From: Pseudomonas amygdali | GTDB taxonomy: Bacteria; Pseudomonadota; Gammaproteobacteria; Pseudomonadales; Pseudomonadaceae | Length of the DNA: 58,685 nt | NCBI RefSeq assembly: GCF_002699855.1 | Contig: NZ_LKBW01000035.1 | Location: 8,830 to 67,514, forward strand | Direction of reading: 5' to 3' | In this document: in pieces, positions 1 through 9,388 of the stretch | Layout of the letters: each line of letters begins with the position of its first letter | How positions within the stretch are numbered: position 1 is the first letter of the stretch | Program-made: the position numbers and the translations under genes | Notes under the pieces: generated by a model | Told to the model about the DNA's origin: nothing | Seen by the model: only the letters and a program-made list of their open reading frames with translations | Database searches by the model: none

Positions 1-17
1 GCGATTTCCCCCCTGAT

Positions 18-33
18 CCCCCCCCCCCCCCCC
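18..33. repeat. 16-base poly-C tract
   Basis: An uninterrupted run of 16 C residues lies about 45 bp downstream of the RhlA-like gene's stop codon. Runs this long are rare in Pseudomonas chromosomes. It could be a true hypermutable tract or an assembly artefact. No gene is visible in bases 1-79. Confidence 0.8.
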
Positions 34-79
34 GCCAGCTGCACATGCGTGTGGGCTGACGGAGAGGCGCTCACGGGTT

Positions 80-961
80 TCAGAAGGCGAAAGTATGGTG
101 GCCCTGAACCCGGTTGTAGACGCTGGATGACGCTTGTGCCGGTTGCAGGAAGTTCATGAGCGCCTGTTTCGAGTCGCGGCAGGCGGCCTTGTGTTCCATG
201 TCCAGAAAGTGGCCTGTGGCTTCGATGGTGTTGAAGCTGCAGTTCTGCAGGTATCGGGAGAACTGCGCGGCGTCGTTCGCGGAGGTGTACTCGTCCCAGG
301 CACCATTGATGAAAAGCACCGGCACCTTGATGCGCTGCCCTGCTGTCAGGTAGTTGTCCGGGTCAAGCTCCAGTACCTGACTGAAGTGATGGTGCATCTG
401 GTCATATTCATGACCGTCCAGGCTGCTGACATGGCGATAGTTGACGCGCTTGAACAGAGCCGGCAGGTGCTTGCCGATAGTGTTGTTGATCAAATGCCCC
501 ATGTCGTAACGGCTATGTGCGCCGAGGTAGTCGAGGCCTTTGTCCAGGTACTCGCGCATTGGGCCGTTGATGACCGGTGAGAACGAGCTGATGACTGCGC
601 TTTCGATGCGTCTTGGTTGATGCGCCAGCGCAACCAGCGTAGCTGCGCCGCCCCAGGAGAAGGACAGAACGTGCTCGGCGTTGAAATGGTCGATCAGTTC
701 CAGCAACAGCTGACCTTCCTCTTCCCGGGTCAGCGGTGCGCCGTGCACGTTATGTGGCTTGGACCTGCCCGAGTAAGGCTGGTCATACAGCACCACGTTG
801 AAGGTGGGGTAAAGGTTGCGGACGGTCTGAGCAAATGACGCGGTGGTGGCCAGTGAGCCGTTGACCAGAATGATGGTCTTTGCGGCGGCATCGGTGTGAT
901 AGAATTCGGTATAAACCCGAAACTGTCCTTGTATGTCCAGCACTGCTTTTTCTGGCGACAT
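80..961 (-). CDS. rhlA: RhlA-like 3-(3-hydroxyalkanoyloxy)alkanoate synthase
   Basis: Alpha/beta-hydrolase-fold protein of 293 residues, matching RhlA, which couples two beta-hydroxyacyl chains from fatty acid synthesis into HAA, the lipid part of rhamnolipids and a surfactant used in swarming. Visible: the VNGSLATTASFA oxyanion region near residue 33, nucleophile Ser102 in FSWGG, Asp223 in NGAWDEYT and His251 in TGHFLD, the same numbering I recall for P. aeruginosa RhlA. The start at 961 is preferred over an in-frame upstream ATG because AGGAG lies about 8 bases before it. No rhlB-type rhamnosyltransferase is adjacent, so free HAA is the probable product (inference). Confidence 0.85.
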   Translation of the reverse strand: MSPEKAVLDIQGQFRVYTEFYHTDAAAKTIILVNGSLATTASFAQTVRNLYPTFNVVLYDQPYSGRSKPHNVHGAPLTREEEGQLLLELIDHFNAEHVLSFSWGGAATLVALAHQPRRIESAVISSFSPVINGPMREYLDKGLDYLGAHSRYDMGHLINNTIGKHLPALFKRVNYRHVSSLDGHEYDQMHHHFSQVLELDPDNYLTAGQRIKVPVLFINGAWDEYTSANDAAQFSRYLQNCSFNTIEATGHFLDMEHKAACRDSKQALMNFLQPAQASSSVYNRVQGHHTFAF

Positions 962-1258
962 AGGTGTTACTCCTGGCGTAAACAGGTAGACGTGCACATG
1001 ACGTTGCACGAGTTTCGTGACAGGCAGGCGATAGCCGATTAAAGGCCCATGTCGATCCGATAAGCTGTTCGACAGGTATTGTTATTGGCGGGCTATGTGT
1101 CGCGAACCAGCGGCTCGATACGACAAAGTGTTTCTTGGAATAATGGATTGACTCATCAGTCGCATAAGGACTGATAATCCCAGTCAAGCAGTCGATCCGT
1201 TAACCCGCAAGTGTCATTCGTACCTTGTTTGCGTAATCCGCCAAACGGTTGTGACTTT
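962..1258. other. intergenic region between rhlA and rsuA
   Basis: About 300 bp upstream of the RhlA-like gene and downstream of rsuA, both on the minus strand. It should hold the rhlA promoter. One short inverted repeat (CACGA-gtt-TCGTG, about 1010-1022) lies roughly 50 bp before the rhlA start. I see no convincing -35/-10 pair, lux box, RNA gene or coding region. Confidence 0.4.
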
Positions 1259-1951
1259 TCAGAACAGGCTGATTTCCGCAGCGTGCAACGCCCGGTAGCC
1301 GCCGGGTGCCAGGGCAGGGTCCAGCGCCAGCGCGCCAATATTCTCCCGGTGCAGGCGCAGCACTTTGTTATTGAAGTGACCGAACATCCGTTTCACCTGG
1401 TGATAACGACCTTCGACAATAGTCAGGCGTGCGCTACGTGGCCCCAGCAGGGTTAATTGCGCCGGTTGCGTGGTGATGTTCTCAAATGAAAAATACATAC
1501 CGGCAGCGAATGTGGCTGCGTAGCGTTCGTCGATCGGTTGTTCGGTCTCGACGTAATACACTTTGGGCATTTTGGTCTGCGGCTGGGTGAGGCGTCGTGA
1601 CCATTGACCATCGTTGGTAATCAGCATCAGGCCAGTGGTGTTGAAGTCCAGCCGCCCGGCGATATGCAGCTCGTGTCTGTCAGGCTCGTCCAGCAAGTCG
1701 AGAACTGTCGGGTGCTGTGTATCAACTGTCGCGCTGACGCAGCCTTCAGGTTTGTGCAGCATGAAATAGCGGGCAGCTTTGCCGGCTTGCAGTATTTCCC
1801 CGTCGAGCGCTACGCGACTGAACTCGCGCACTTCGTGGTGCGGGTCGCTGGTTGTTTGCCCGTCTACCTGCACCCGCCCGCTGGCCAGCGCCAGGCGCAC
1901 GCTTTTGCGATTGAGGCTTGGCAGGTTACTGAGGAAGCGATCAAGGCGCAT
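1259..1951 (-). CDS. rsuA: 16S rRNA pseudouridine(516) synthase RsuA
   Basis: 230 residues, the usual RsuA length (E. coli 231). It isomerises U516 of 16S rRNA during small-subunit assembly. An N-terminal S4-like RNA-binding segment (MRLDRFLSNL onward, residues 1-50) precedes the catalytic domain with GRLDFNTTGL, catalytic Asp102, and the late EGRYHQVKRMF motif typical of the RsuA/RluB group. The ATG at 1951 was chosen because homologues begin MRLDRFL; the longer reading adds 36 residues of non-homologous sequence. It follows the small cysteine-rich gene by 35 bp, so the two are probably co-transcribed. Confidence 0.92.
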   Translation of the reverse strand: MRLDRFLSNLPSLNRKSVRLALASGRVQVDGQTTSDPHHEVREFSRVALDGEILQAGKAARYFMLHKPEGCVSATVDTQHPTVLDLLDEPDRHELHIAGRLDFNTTGLMLITNDGQWSRRLTQPQTKMPKVYYVETEQPIDERYAATFAAGMYFSFENITTQPAQLTLLGPRSARLTIVEGRYHQVKRMFGHFNNKVLRLHRENIGALALDPALAPGGYRALHAAEISLF

Positions 1952-1986
1952 AGCAACAGCGGCTGATAGGGGATGGGGGGCGCATC

Positions 1987-2211
1987 TTACTTGTTGATCC
2001 GGTCGGCAGACTGGCCGGATGCGGCCTCCTGGATCCCGGCGCAACGCGGACACAGACACGCCTTATCGCGGATGTCCGCAGGCAGGGCTTCAAGCAAAGC
2101 CGGGTCGATGCTTTCCGAAAAGCACCAGCAGGCCTGATCTGCCGTACGCGGGTCAGCCAGGCTGCACTGGTTGCTGAAACCGCATAGAGGGCAAAGGCGG
2201 GTGTCGTTCAT
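1987..2211 (-). CDS. small cysteine-rich CWC-family protein
   Basis: 74 residues with eight cysteines, including CPLCGF, the CWCF motif that names the CWC family, and a CPRCAGI pair near the C-terminus, consistent with binding one or more metal ions. The family is widespread in proteobacteria and has no established function. The internal ATG at 2211 gives the family's normal start (MNDTRLCPLCGF). It lies just upstream of rsuA in the same direction, so a link to rRNA or ribosome biology is possible but only by position. Confidence 0.75.
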   Translation of the reverse strand: MNDTRLCPLCGFSNQCSLADPRTADQACWCFSESIDPALLEALPADIRDKACLCPRCAGIQEAASGQSADRINK

Positions 2212-2267
2212 GGCGATTGTCTTGCTCGATGATCGGGGCAGTTGGTTCAGGCGCTTCTGCCAATTGG

Positions 2268-5200
2268 CTATGTTGCAGGGGGATGATAAACCGGTGCGCG
2301 GCGCAACAGTGCAGATATTGCTGCGCATCGGCAGTGCACCAGCAGCACCCTGTCGTAATGAATGCCCTGTGTCGACAGGCTGTGGAACAGGTCGCTCAAC
2401 GAAGGGGGCGCCTTGCCGAAGCGGTTGCGTACCGTCAGTACATCCATTGGCGTTGGCGGTAACCAGCCCTTGAGGGGCGATGCGTTCGAGTTGCCTACCA
2501 CCCGTGCAATATCGTCATAGGTTTCGTAACTGGCTGTCTGGAACTTGGACAGGCTGTAGTTCTTCAGCCTGCCGGGCAGTGAAGTGCCCGCGATGATCTT
2601 GTCCGTCATCAGCAATGGCTCATGCGCGGCTACTGGATACATCAGGATATTTTCCTTTGTATTGGAAATGGCAAACGGCCGGGCATTCTTGTTGACGATA
2701 CGGTGCAATTTGGGGTCGACCAATTCATAACCATGCGGCGCATAGGTGCGGATCTCCGTGCCGTTGGGGATCTTCACCGTCGCAGTCCACGGGGTGTAGT
2801 ACCCGTGGGTGCTGACCACCAGTGTCCGCGCCTGACCTCTGTCCGACGTCCAGAGCAGGAAGCGGCGGCCCAGCTTCCAGGCATGCACCGGCACCAAACC
2901 GGGCGACACTATGCTGGTGATGGTCCAGCGTTTTAGCAGGGCGTCGGTATGAAAGAATTTTTCCAGTCGTGTATGGCGCGGTTTTAATGGCCGCGCGCCT
3001 AAATGACTGGAGCCTCGTGAGCCACCGGACAACACTAAAGACGCCCCCGCTGTATGACCGGCAGGTTTGACGATTTTGGTCAGTGTGCGCAGTAGTCTCG
3101 GTGTCTGCGGCCCAAGCTGTAACAAGCCCAGCGATAATGTTGCCTGCAGCGCCTGATTCTTTTCTGCGTAACGACTGCCCGGCAAATTCGCGGAGGCAAC
3201 GCTCAGTGCAGTAAGGCCGACATCCGCTGCCAGCGACGCTAAAAACGCCGGTGTCAGCAACAGAGACATGGGCACCAGCAAACGCTGTAAATGGTGTAGA
3301 CGGTCTGTCCAGTACGCCAGCGAAACCTGTGCGGAGGTCACGATCTGCTTTTCTGCATCAGCCATCGAATTCTGTTTCAGGAGTTGATGCAGATAACCGA
3401 ACGGCGAGCCCTCCAGTTTTTTTTCACACAATGAGTGGTGCAGGGCTTTTCGAGTGTCAGGGTTGTACAGCGCATCCGCCCACGGGCGCAGGATGGAGAC
3501 GGGCGGACCGGGTGCCTGAACGCCGCCCCATAGCTTGAACAGGTAGTCCAGACGTTGGTGATGGCGCACGGGAATGTAGCGCATCACGGCTTCACGCCAG
3601 TCCGGTTGGGCGGTCTTCAGGTTCAGATAGCGTTCAAGTGCATCGCCGTCCGTAAACTCGATAAAGGCTTCGGGATACCCAGGCTGATAGAGCACCTTCG
3701 GTTTACCGGGTTGCTCAAGTATCAACAGCCCGGTGTATTGATGTTCCATGCCGTCGATCAGCGAGCCCTGAACGAAGAAGCCAAGTACCAGCCAGTGATT
3801 GGGCGCAGAAGGGGCGAGCGCTTCAACGACTTGATCGAAACCGCTGCGTTTGAGGCTGCCGCGCTTCAGGCTGATCAGCGCCTGATGGATGAAGGCTGAT
3901 TTGAGTGCCTGTTCGATGGCTTCTTTTTGCTGCCCCCAGAATTCTTGAATACGTTTGGTCATCCAGTTCAGAAAATCGAATGCCTTGATATAGTCTTCAA
4001 GTGCCTGCGGCGTGATCGCCAAACTCTGGCCCTGAGCGCGTACGCCCTGGCCGGTGGTGTCGAGAAAGACCTCTGTAATACCGTCGTGATCAATGTAGCC
4101 CTGAGGAGCATCCACCCGGTAGTTGATCACCAGCGCTTCGCTCAGGCTGATCGGTTTTTCATCGGGCGTGTGAACATGCGTGGGTGGATTGCGGGCTCCG
4201 CCCAGCGGGCTGATAGAGTTACCGGATTGATAGGCGATGAACACGTGGTCAGGGTTGAGCGTCAGACCGTGATGTTCCAGCAGATAAGTCTCCATGACCT
4301 GCGCAGCCATTCTGGAGGCCGAGGGGATGTGCTCCAGAAGAGCAGGGTTGGCCTGCCAGAGGTCTACCGCCCCGGCCAGCTTGAGGCTGCGCGATACAGT
4401 CTTGAGCAGGTCGATGTTCTGGCTGTTGAGCTGTGTCTCGGCAAATGATGCCTGGGTCAGTTCGGTAAAAACGTCTTCTGCGAGCAGCGGCGCGCTGGCA
4501 ACTATGCCTGCGTCCTGATCAAGCGCATGCAACGCGTAGCCATAGAGCCTCGAGGCATTCAGGGCCGCCAGCAGCCTGTTGGTCATCTGGTCCGGATCAT
4601 CGCTGATGTATTCGATGACGTTGCCCTTGGCACTCAGTATGTGAATGAAACAGTGGGAGGTGGTTTTCGACCTGACCTGAAAAATTCCCGGCACCGTTTT
4701 GCCGTTGAGTGACAAGATTCGAACCTCGGATTTCTCACCGCGGCCGCTCTGTTCCAGTGTCGCTACGTCGGCAGGGAAATCACTGAGCCCCAGAGCGTCC
4801 AGCGTCAGGAAATAGCCGTCGCGGCTGATGTGCCCGTGGAAGAACCGGTGAGCCAGCCCATCCAGAAAACCCAACCGCGACAAGGTGCGGCAGGTGACTG
4901 TGTGTCGTGTCCTGAAAGCCTCCAGAGCCATGCTGTAGTCGCGATCCAGCGGTGTCTCGCTGAGCCACTTGAGCACCTGCCTTGCGCTCAGTGACGGGGC
5001 TTCCTCGGACAAGGGCGTGTCGATGATTTCACTGCGATACAGGGCCACGAACTGTTCTGGATCGAAGACCGCCAGTGCTACGTTGGTCAGCGACATGTCA
5101 ATGCTGTAACGCTCATGCCCCTCGTCGTTCAGGGCGGGCAGGGTCTGCGTGCTGAACGTGATCCGCAGCGTGTCCGGGTCCAGCGTCTTGCCGGTCTTTT

Positions 5201-5573
5201 GTTTGAGCAGCATGACGAGTTGTTGGTGGACATAGTGTTTTCGAGTCGGCGGGAAGTCCATATCCAGCTGGCACGCTTCAAGGAGCAACGCCGAGTTGGC
5301 GATCAGCTGGAAACCCGGGCTTTTGCGCAGTGCTTCGAGCGTGCGTTCGATGCGTGCGGTCTTATCTTGCGTAGCGTGCTTTTCGGCCAGCGGTGGCAGT
5401 GGTTGTTCACGGGGTGGAAACCGGAGCGCAGGCAGGGCCAAGGGCGCCCAGGCATTGAGCGTATCGTGTCGGCTGTTGCTGTGCTCGGGCAGCAGAACGC
5501 TTGGCTGTTCCAGCAGAAACGATGAGGCGTGAAAGAGGGTGTCCTGGCGAAGCGGACTCCAGATGTGGTTCAT
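2268..5573 (-). CDS. large dermonecrotic-toxin-like / Stv-like protein
   Basis: About 1101 residues. The body (roughly 50-800) resembles the long DUF6543 'dermonecrotic toxin' proteins common in plant-associated Pseudomonas. Around residues 750-850 there are hydrophobic stretches (LLVPMSLLLTPAFLASLAADVG; LQATLSLGLLQLG) that could insert into a membrane. The C-terminal 200 residues carry VVSTHGYYTP and YAPHGYELVD, which I associate with the Stv putative-adhesin domain. No Sec signal is seen. The start is uncertain: the ATG at 5573 and one at 5633 both lack a clear ribosome site. No immunity or secretion gene is adjacent, so it may be a secreted effector or toxin, but the activity is unknown. 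Confidence 0.65.
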   Translation of the reverse strand: MNHIWSPLRQDTLFHASSFLLEQPSVLLPEHSNSRHDTLNAWAPLALPALRFPPREQPLPPLAEKHATQDKTARIERTLEALRKSPGFQLIANSALLLEACQLDMDFPPTRKHYVHQQLVMLLKQKTGKTLDPDTLRITFSTQTLPALNDEGHERYSIDMSLTNVALAVFDPEQFVALYRSEIIDTPLSEEAPSLSARQVLKWLSETPLDRDYSMALEAFRTRHTVTCRTLSRLGFLDGLAHRFFHGHISRDGYFLTLDALGLSDFPADVATLEQSGRGEKSEVRILSLNGKTVPGIFQVRSKTTSHCFIHILSAKGNVIEYISDDPDQMTNRLLAALNASRLYGYALHALDQDAGIVASAPLLAEDVFTELTQASFAETQLNSQNIDLLKTVSRSLKLAGAVDLWQANPALLEHIPSASRMAAQVMETYLLEHHGLTLNPDHVFIAYQSGNSISPLGGARNPPTHVHTPDEKPISLSEALVINYRVDAPQGYIDHDGITEVFLDTTGQGVRAQGQSLAITPQALEDYIKAFDFLNWMTKRIQEFWGQQKEAIEQALKSAFIHQALISLKRGSLKRSGFDQVVEALAPSAPNHWLVLGFFVQGSLIDGMEHQYTGLLILEQPGKPKVLYQPGYPEAFIEFTDGDALERYLNLKTAQPDWREAVMRYIPVRHHQRLDYLFKLWGGVQAPGPPVSILRPWADALYNPDTRKALHHSLCEKKLEGSPFGYLHQLLKQNSMADAEKQIVTSAQVSLAYWTDRLHHLQRLLVPMSLLLTPAFLASLAADVGLTALSVASANLPGSRYAEKNQALQATLSLGLLQLGPQTPRLLRTLTKIVKPAGHTAGASLVLSGGSRGSSHLGARPLKPRHTRLEKFFHTDALLKRWTITSIVSPGLVPVHAWKLGRRFLLWTSDRGQARTLVVSTHGYYTPWTATVKIPNGTEIRTYAPHGYELVDPKLHRIVNKNARPFAISNTKENILMYPVAAHEPLLMTDKIIAGTSLPGRLKNYSLSKFQTASYETYDDIARVVGNSNASPLKGWLPPTPMDVLTVRNRFGKAPPSLSDLFHSLSTQGIHYDRVLLVHCRCAAISALLRRAPVYHPPAT

Positions 5574-5715
5574 GACGGCTGGTCGAAGTGAGTGGATGCG
5601 TACTATGCCGGCAAGACCGTCCGAACATGACATAACTATGTAGTAGTGGCAGAGCCTTTGGAGTAACAGAGCTGTTTCAGAAAGGGCGGCACGTCAGAGC
5701 ATGCCGCCTTTTCGC

Positions 5716-7530
5716 TTACATCTGTTGCAAGTGGGCACGCCAGCCGCCGAGATGACTGATGTCGCGAGCACCTGTCAGGCCGTAGGCTTCACAGATAAAC
5801 CCGGTCTCCCAGCGGCCATCGGCCAGTTGCACCTTACCCAGGCCCAGCGGTGCCGGAATGCCGGTCAGAAACGAACCCAGCTCGACACTGGGCAACTCCC
5901 AGACTTCCACCTCAATGGCCACACCGTCTTCGGCCACCCGTACCATGCCTGGACGAAAAGGCGGGCCACCGGCCAGCGCGAACAATTTATAGTCGGCTGA
6001 GCTGTGTGTGCACTCCAGCAAACGGGCACCGCGTCGCTTGAGCTGCCAGTTCAACGCCAGTCCGTCCAGGTGCGCGCCGCATACCACCAGCCGGGCCATA
6101 TCGTTACCTGCTACGGCCTTCGGCGCGGGCAATCGAGGTGCTTCACCTCCGATCAAAGGCAGGGCGGTGTGCCGCTGGAAAGCATCGGCCAGACTGAGCA
6201 GGTATTGATCGGTGAATGCCCGTCCTAACAACGTAATGCCCCACGGCAGACCGTTGCTCATGAAGGCACTGGGTACGGCGATGGCGGCGTAGTCGAGCAG
6301 GTTGACGAAGTTCGTGTAATAGCCCAGCTCCGAATTGCGCAGCACTGGCTCGGCAGCCAGTTCTGCTGAAGTTACCGGGCGGCCGATGCTCGGCGTTACC
6401 ACGCAATCCAGCCCTTCAAGCGCCCGATCGCAAATCATTTTGAGCGCCTGTAGACGGTATTGCGCCCGAAACGTATCGACCCCGCTGATTTGGGGGGCCT
6501 TGGCCAGCACGTCGCGGATCACCGGCAATACCGCGTCAGGGTGTTCTTCCATTAACTGCCCGGCAACGCTGTAGCGTTCGGCCACCCACGGCCCCTCGTA
6601 CAACAACCGCGCCGCTTCGAGAAACGGTGACAGGTCTACCATGACAGCTTCGCCGCCCAGCGCAGTGAGATGGGCGATGGCCGCGCTGAACAGCCTCGGT
6701 CCTTCGTTACAGCCAAAGAATTCCAGGTCTTCAGCGCGTGGTACGCCGAAGCGAAACGGTCGAGGTGCGCCGAATGCCGAAAGGTCATTCCACTGCGGGT
6801 TGCGTCGGCTGTATTCATCGTGCGGATCAAGCGTGGCAACCAGCCCCAGCAACTGGCTGGCTTCCCTTGCTGTGGCAGTAAAGATCGACACGCAATCCTG
6901 CGTGCGGCAAGCGGGTACGACACCAGCGGTGGAAATCAGCCCCTTGCTGGCTTTCAGCCCCACCAGATTGTTCAACGCTGCGGGCACACGGCCCGAACCC
7001 GCCGTGTCAGTGCCCAGCGAGAAGCTACTGACCTCCAGCGCTACGGCCAGTGACGAACCTGAGCTTGAGCCGCCGGACGGGTACTCTTTCAAGACACTGT
7101 TGGGGCAGGCGCCATAGGGCGAGCGGCTGCCATTCAGGCCGGTGGCGAACTGGTCCAGATTGGTCTTGCCCATGGGCACCGCCCCCAGCGCGATCAATTG
7201 CTCGACGATGGTTGCCGAGCGCTCTGGGGTGTAGGCGTACGCCGGGCAGGCAGCGGTGGTCGCAATGGCGGCCAGATCAATGTTGTCCTTGATCGCGAAG
7301 GGCACGCCATACAGTGGCAGGCTTTGAATATCGCGATTTTCCAGCGCGGCCAGATAGGGCTCCAGTTCAGCCGGGCTGAGCAGGTGAATGAACAGGTGAT
7401 AATCCGCGTTGAGCGTTGCGGCTTTTTCCCGTAGCGCCAGAATCAGCTGGCGTGGGGAAATCTGGCCGGACAGGTAAGCAGTGCGTACGGTATCCAGGCG
7501 CAGGTCGTTGGGCAGTGCTGAGTCGTTCAT
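5716..7530 (-). CDS. atzF: allophanate hydrolase
   Basis: 604 residues, the normal length of stand-alone allophanate hydrolases. It hydrolyses allophanate to two ammonia and two CO2 and is the last enzyme of guanidine/urea-carboxylase pathways. The amidase-signature domain (1-440) shows the full triad: Lys81 in AIKDN, cis-Ser155 in SGGSSSGSS and nucleophile Ser179 in GTDTAGSGR. The C-terminal domain (about 470-604) is the allophanate-hydrolase-specific lobe. It starts 35 bp after the carboxylase stop and is the last gene of the guanidine operon. The reading frame is intact, unlike the two lesioned genes upstream. Confidence 0.93.
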   Translation of the reverse strand: MNDSALPNDLRLDTVRTAYLSGQISPRQLILALREKAATLNADYHLFIHLLSPAELEPYLAALENRDIQSLPLYGVPFAIKDNIDLAAIATTAACPAYAYTPERSATIVEQLIALGAVPMGKTNLDQFATGLNGSRSPYGACPNSVLKEYPSGGSSSGSSLAVALEVSSFSLGTDTAGSGRVPAALNNLVGLKASKGLISTAGVVPACRTQDCVSIFTATAREASQLLGLVATLDPHDEYSRRNPQWNDLSAFGAPRPFRFGVPRAEDLEFFGCNEGPRLFSAAIAHLTALGGEAVMVDLSPFLEAARLLYEGPWVAERYSVAGQLMEEHPDAVLPVIRDVLAKAPQISGVDTFRAQYRLQALKMICDRALEGLDCVVTPSIGRPVTSAELAAEPVLRNSELGYYTNFVNLLDYAAIAVPSAFMSNGLPWGITLLGRAFTDQYLLSLADAFQRHTALPLIGGEAPRLPAPKAVAGNDMARLVVCGAHLDGLALNWQLKRRGARLLECTHSSADYKLFALAGGPPFRPGMVRVAEDGVAIEVEVWELPSVELGSFLTGIPAPLGLGKVQLADGRWETGFICEAYGLTGARDISHLGGWRAHLQQM

Positions 7531-8837
7531 GACGCAATTCCATTGAAAGTGAAAAGTTGATCGGTTCAGTCTGCTGCCAGCACCACCACCCGCTGCCCTG
7601 CGCGTACTGCCGAGCCGGGTTGCACCCTGACTTCCTGCACCACACCTGCGACTGGCGCGAGCAGGGGGATTTCCATTTTCATGGACTCCAGAATCACCAG
7701 CACATCACCCGCTTCGACACGCTCGCCGGGTTGCACCTGGACCTGCCAGAGATTGCCAGCGATGTGGCTGTCGACGCCTTGTTGGCCCGTTTGCAGTGGC
7801 AACTCTTCGGTGTTTGGCGCGACGCCTTCATCGCTCTGAAAGTCGGCCTGGCCGTTGGCGATCCAGCGTTCGCGTTCGGCGTTGAACGCGGACTGTTGCT
7901 GAGCACGGAATGCCGTGATGCCTTCGGCTTCGCGGGTCAGGAAGGCCTGGTAGTCAGCCATGTTCAAGGTGCTGTGTTCGATGTTCAGATCGAAGCGGCC
8001 CAGCGGGAAATCGCGACGGATGCGTAGCAATTCGTCGGCGCTGACCGGGTAGAAGCGGATCTGGTCGAAAAAGCGCAGCAGCCATGGCTTGCCTTCGAAG
8101 GCGGCAACGTTGCGGTAGCGATTCCACATCTGCAGCGTGCGGCCGACGAATTGATAGCCGCCGGGGCCTTCCATGCCGTACACGCACATGTAGGCACCGC
8201 CGATGCCGACCGAATTCTCGGCGGTCCAGGTGCGCGCCGGATTGTACTTGGTGGTCACTAATCGATGACGCGGGTCCAGAGGCGTGGCGACCGGTGCGCC
8301 GAGGTACACATCGCCCAGCCCCATGACCAGATAACTGGCGTCGAACACCGTACGCTGCACCTCGTCAAGATTGGGCAGGTCGTTGATGCGCCGGATAAAC
8401 TCCAGATTGCTCGGGCACCACGGTGCGTCCTTGCGCACGGTGGTCATGTACTTCTCGATGGCCAGCTGACAGGCCGGATCATCCCAGGACAACGGCAGAT
8501 GAACGATGCGCGACGCCACTTGCAGGTCTTTCGCTGCGCACACTGCGTCCCACTCTCCAGCGACGATGTCGAGCAGTTGTCGGAGGGGCAGTTGTTCGGG
8601 GCGGTAATGGACTTGCAGCGAGCGAATACCAGGCGTCAGGTCAATCACGCCCCCCAGTTGCTTGGCCTCCAGCGCCAGCATCAAGGCATGGCCGCGCAGA
8701 CGCAGCACCAGATCCAGCTCTGGCGCCCCGATTTCCAGGAGCAGGTGGGTATCGCCGGACAGGCGTGCAACCAGGCGTTTATCGTCCTGACCTATGTCGA
8801 GAATGACCGGGGAGGGCAAATCCTCTATGCGCACAGC

Positions 8838-9388
8838 TTCGCTCCCACGGGAGTTTGCGATGCCTTGTGGGAGCGGACTTGTCCGCGAAGAGGGCGGTAC
8901 AGTCGATGTATTTTCTGCGTCTGGAATATAGCCTTCGCGAACAAGTTCGCTCCTACTGGAGTCCGCGGTGCCTTGTGGGAGCGAGCTTGCTCGCGAAGAG
9001 GTCGGTACAGTCGATGTATTTTCTGCGTCTGGAATATAGCCTTCGCGAACAAGTTCGCTCCTACTGGAGTCCGCGGTGCCTTGTGGGAGCGAGCTTGCTC
9101 GCGAAGAGGTCGGTACAGTCGATGTATTTTCTGCGTCTGGAATATAGCCTTCGCGAGCAAGCTCGCTCCCACGGGAGTTTGCGATGCCTTGTGGGAGCGA
9201 GCTTGTCCGCGAAAAGGGCGGTACAGTCGATGGATTTTCTGCGTTTGGAATATAGCCTTCGCGAACAAGTTCGCTCCTACTGGAGTCCGCGGTGCCTTGT
9301 GGGAGCGGATTTGTCCGCGAAGAGGGCGGTACAGTCGATGTATTTTCTGCGTCTGGAATACAGCCTTTGCGAACAAGTTCGCTCCTAC
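8838..9388. repeat. five tandem 108-bp REPIN units inside the carboxylase gene
   Basis: The motif CCTTGTGGGAGCG recurs at 8863, 8971, 9079, 9187 and 9295, an exact 108-bp period. Each unit holds two inverted REP sequences, GTGGGAGCG...CGCGAA and TTCGCGA...CGCTCC, around a conserved spacer containing GTACAGTCGATG. The array begins and ends in a half palindrome (8838 and 9378). Since 108 is 36 codons, the carboxylase frame stays open and gains five 36-residue peptides rich in Ser, Pro, Glu and Arg (for example SELVREGYIPDAENTSTVP). The insertion falls in the linker between the two carboxyltransferase subdomains. Confidence 0.93.

Noticed and set aside
8838..9388. CRISPR array
   Set aside because: The 108-bp units are contiguous and nearly identical throughout, with no variable spacers. 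They are paired inverted REPs and no cas genes are near.
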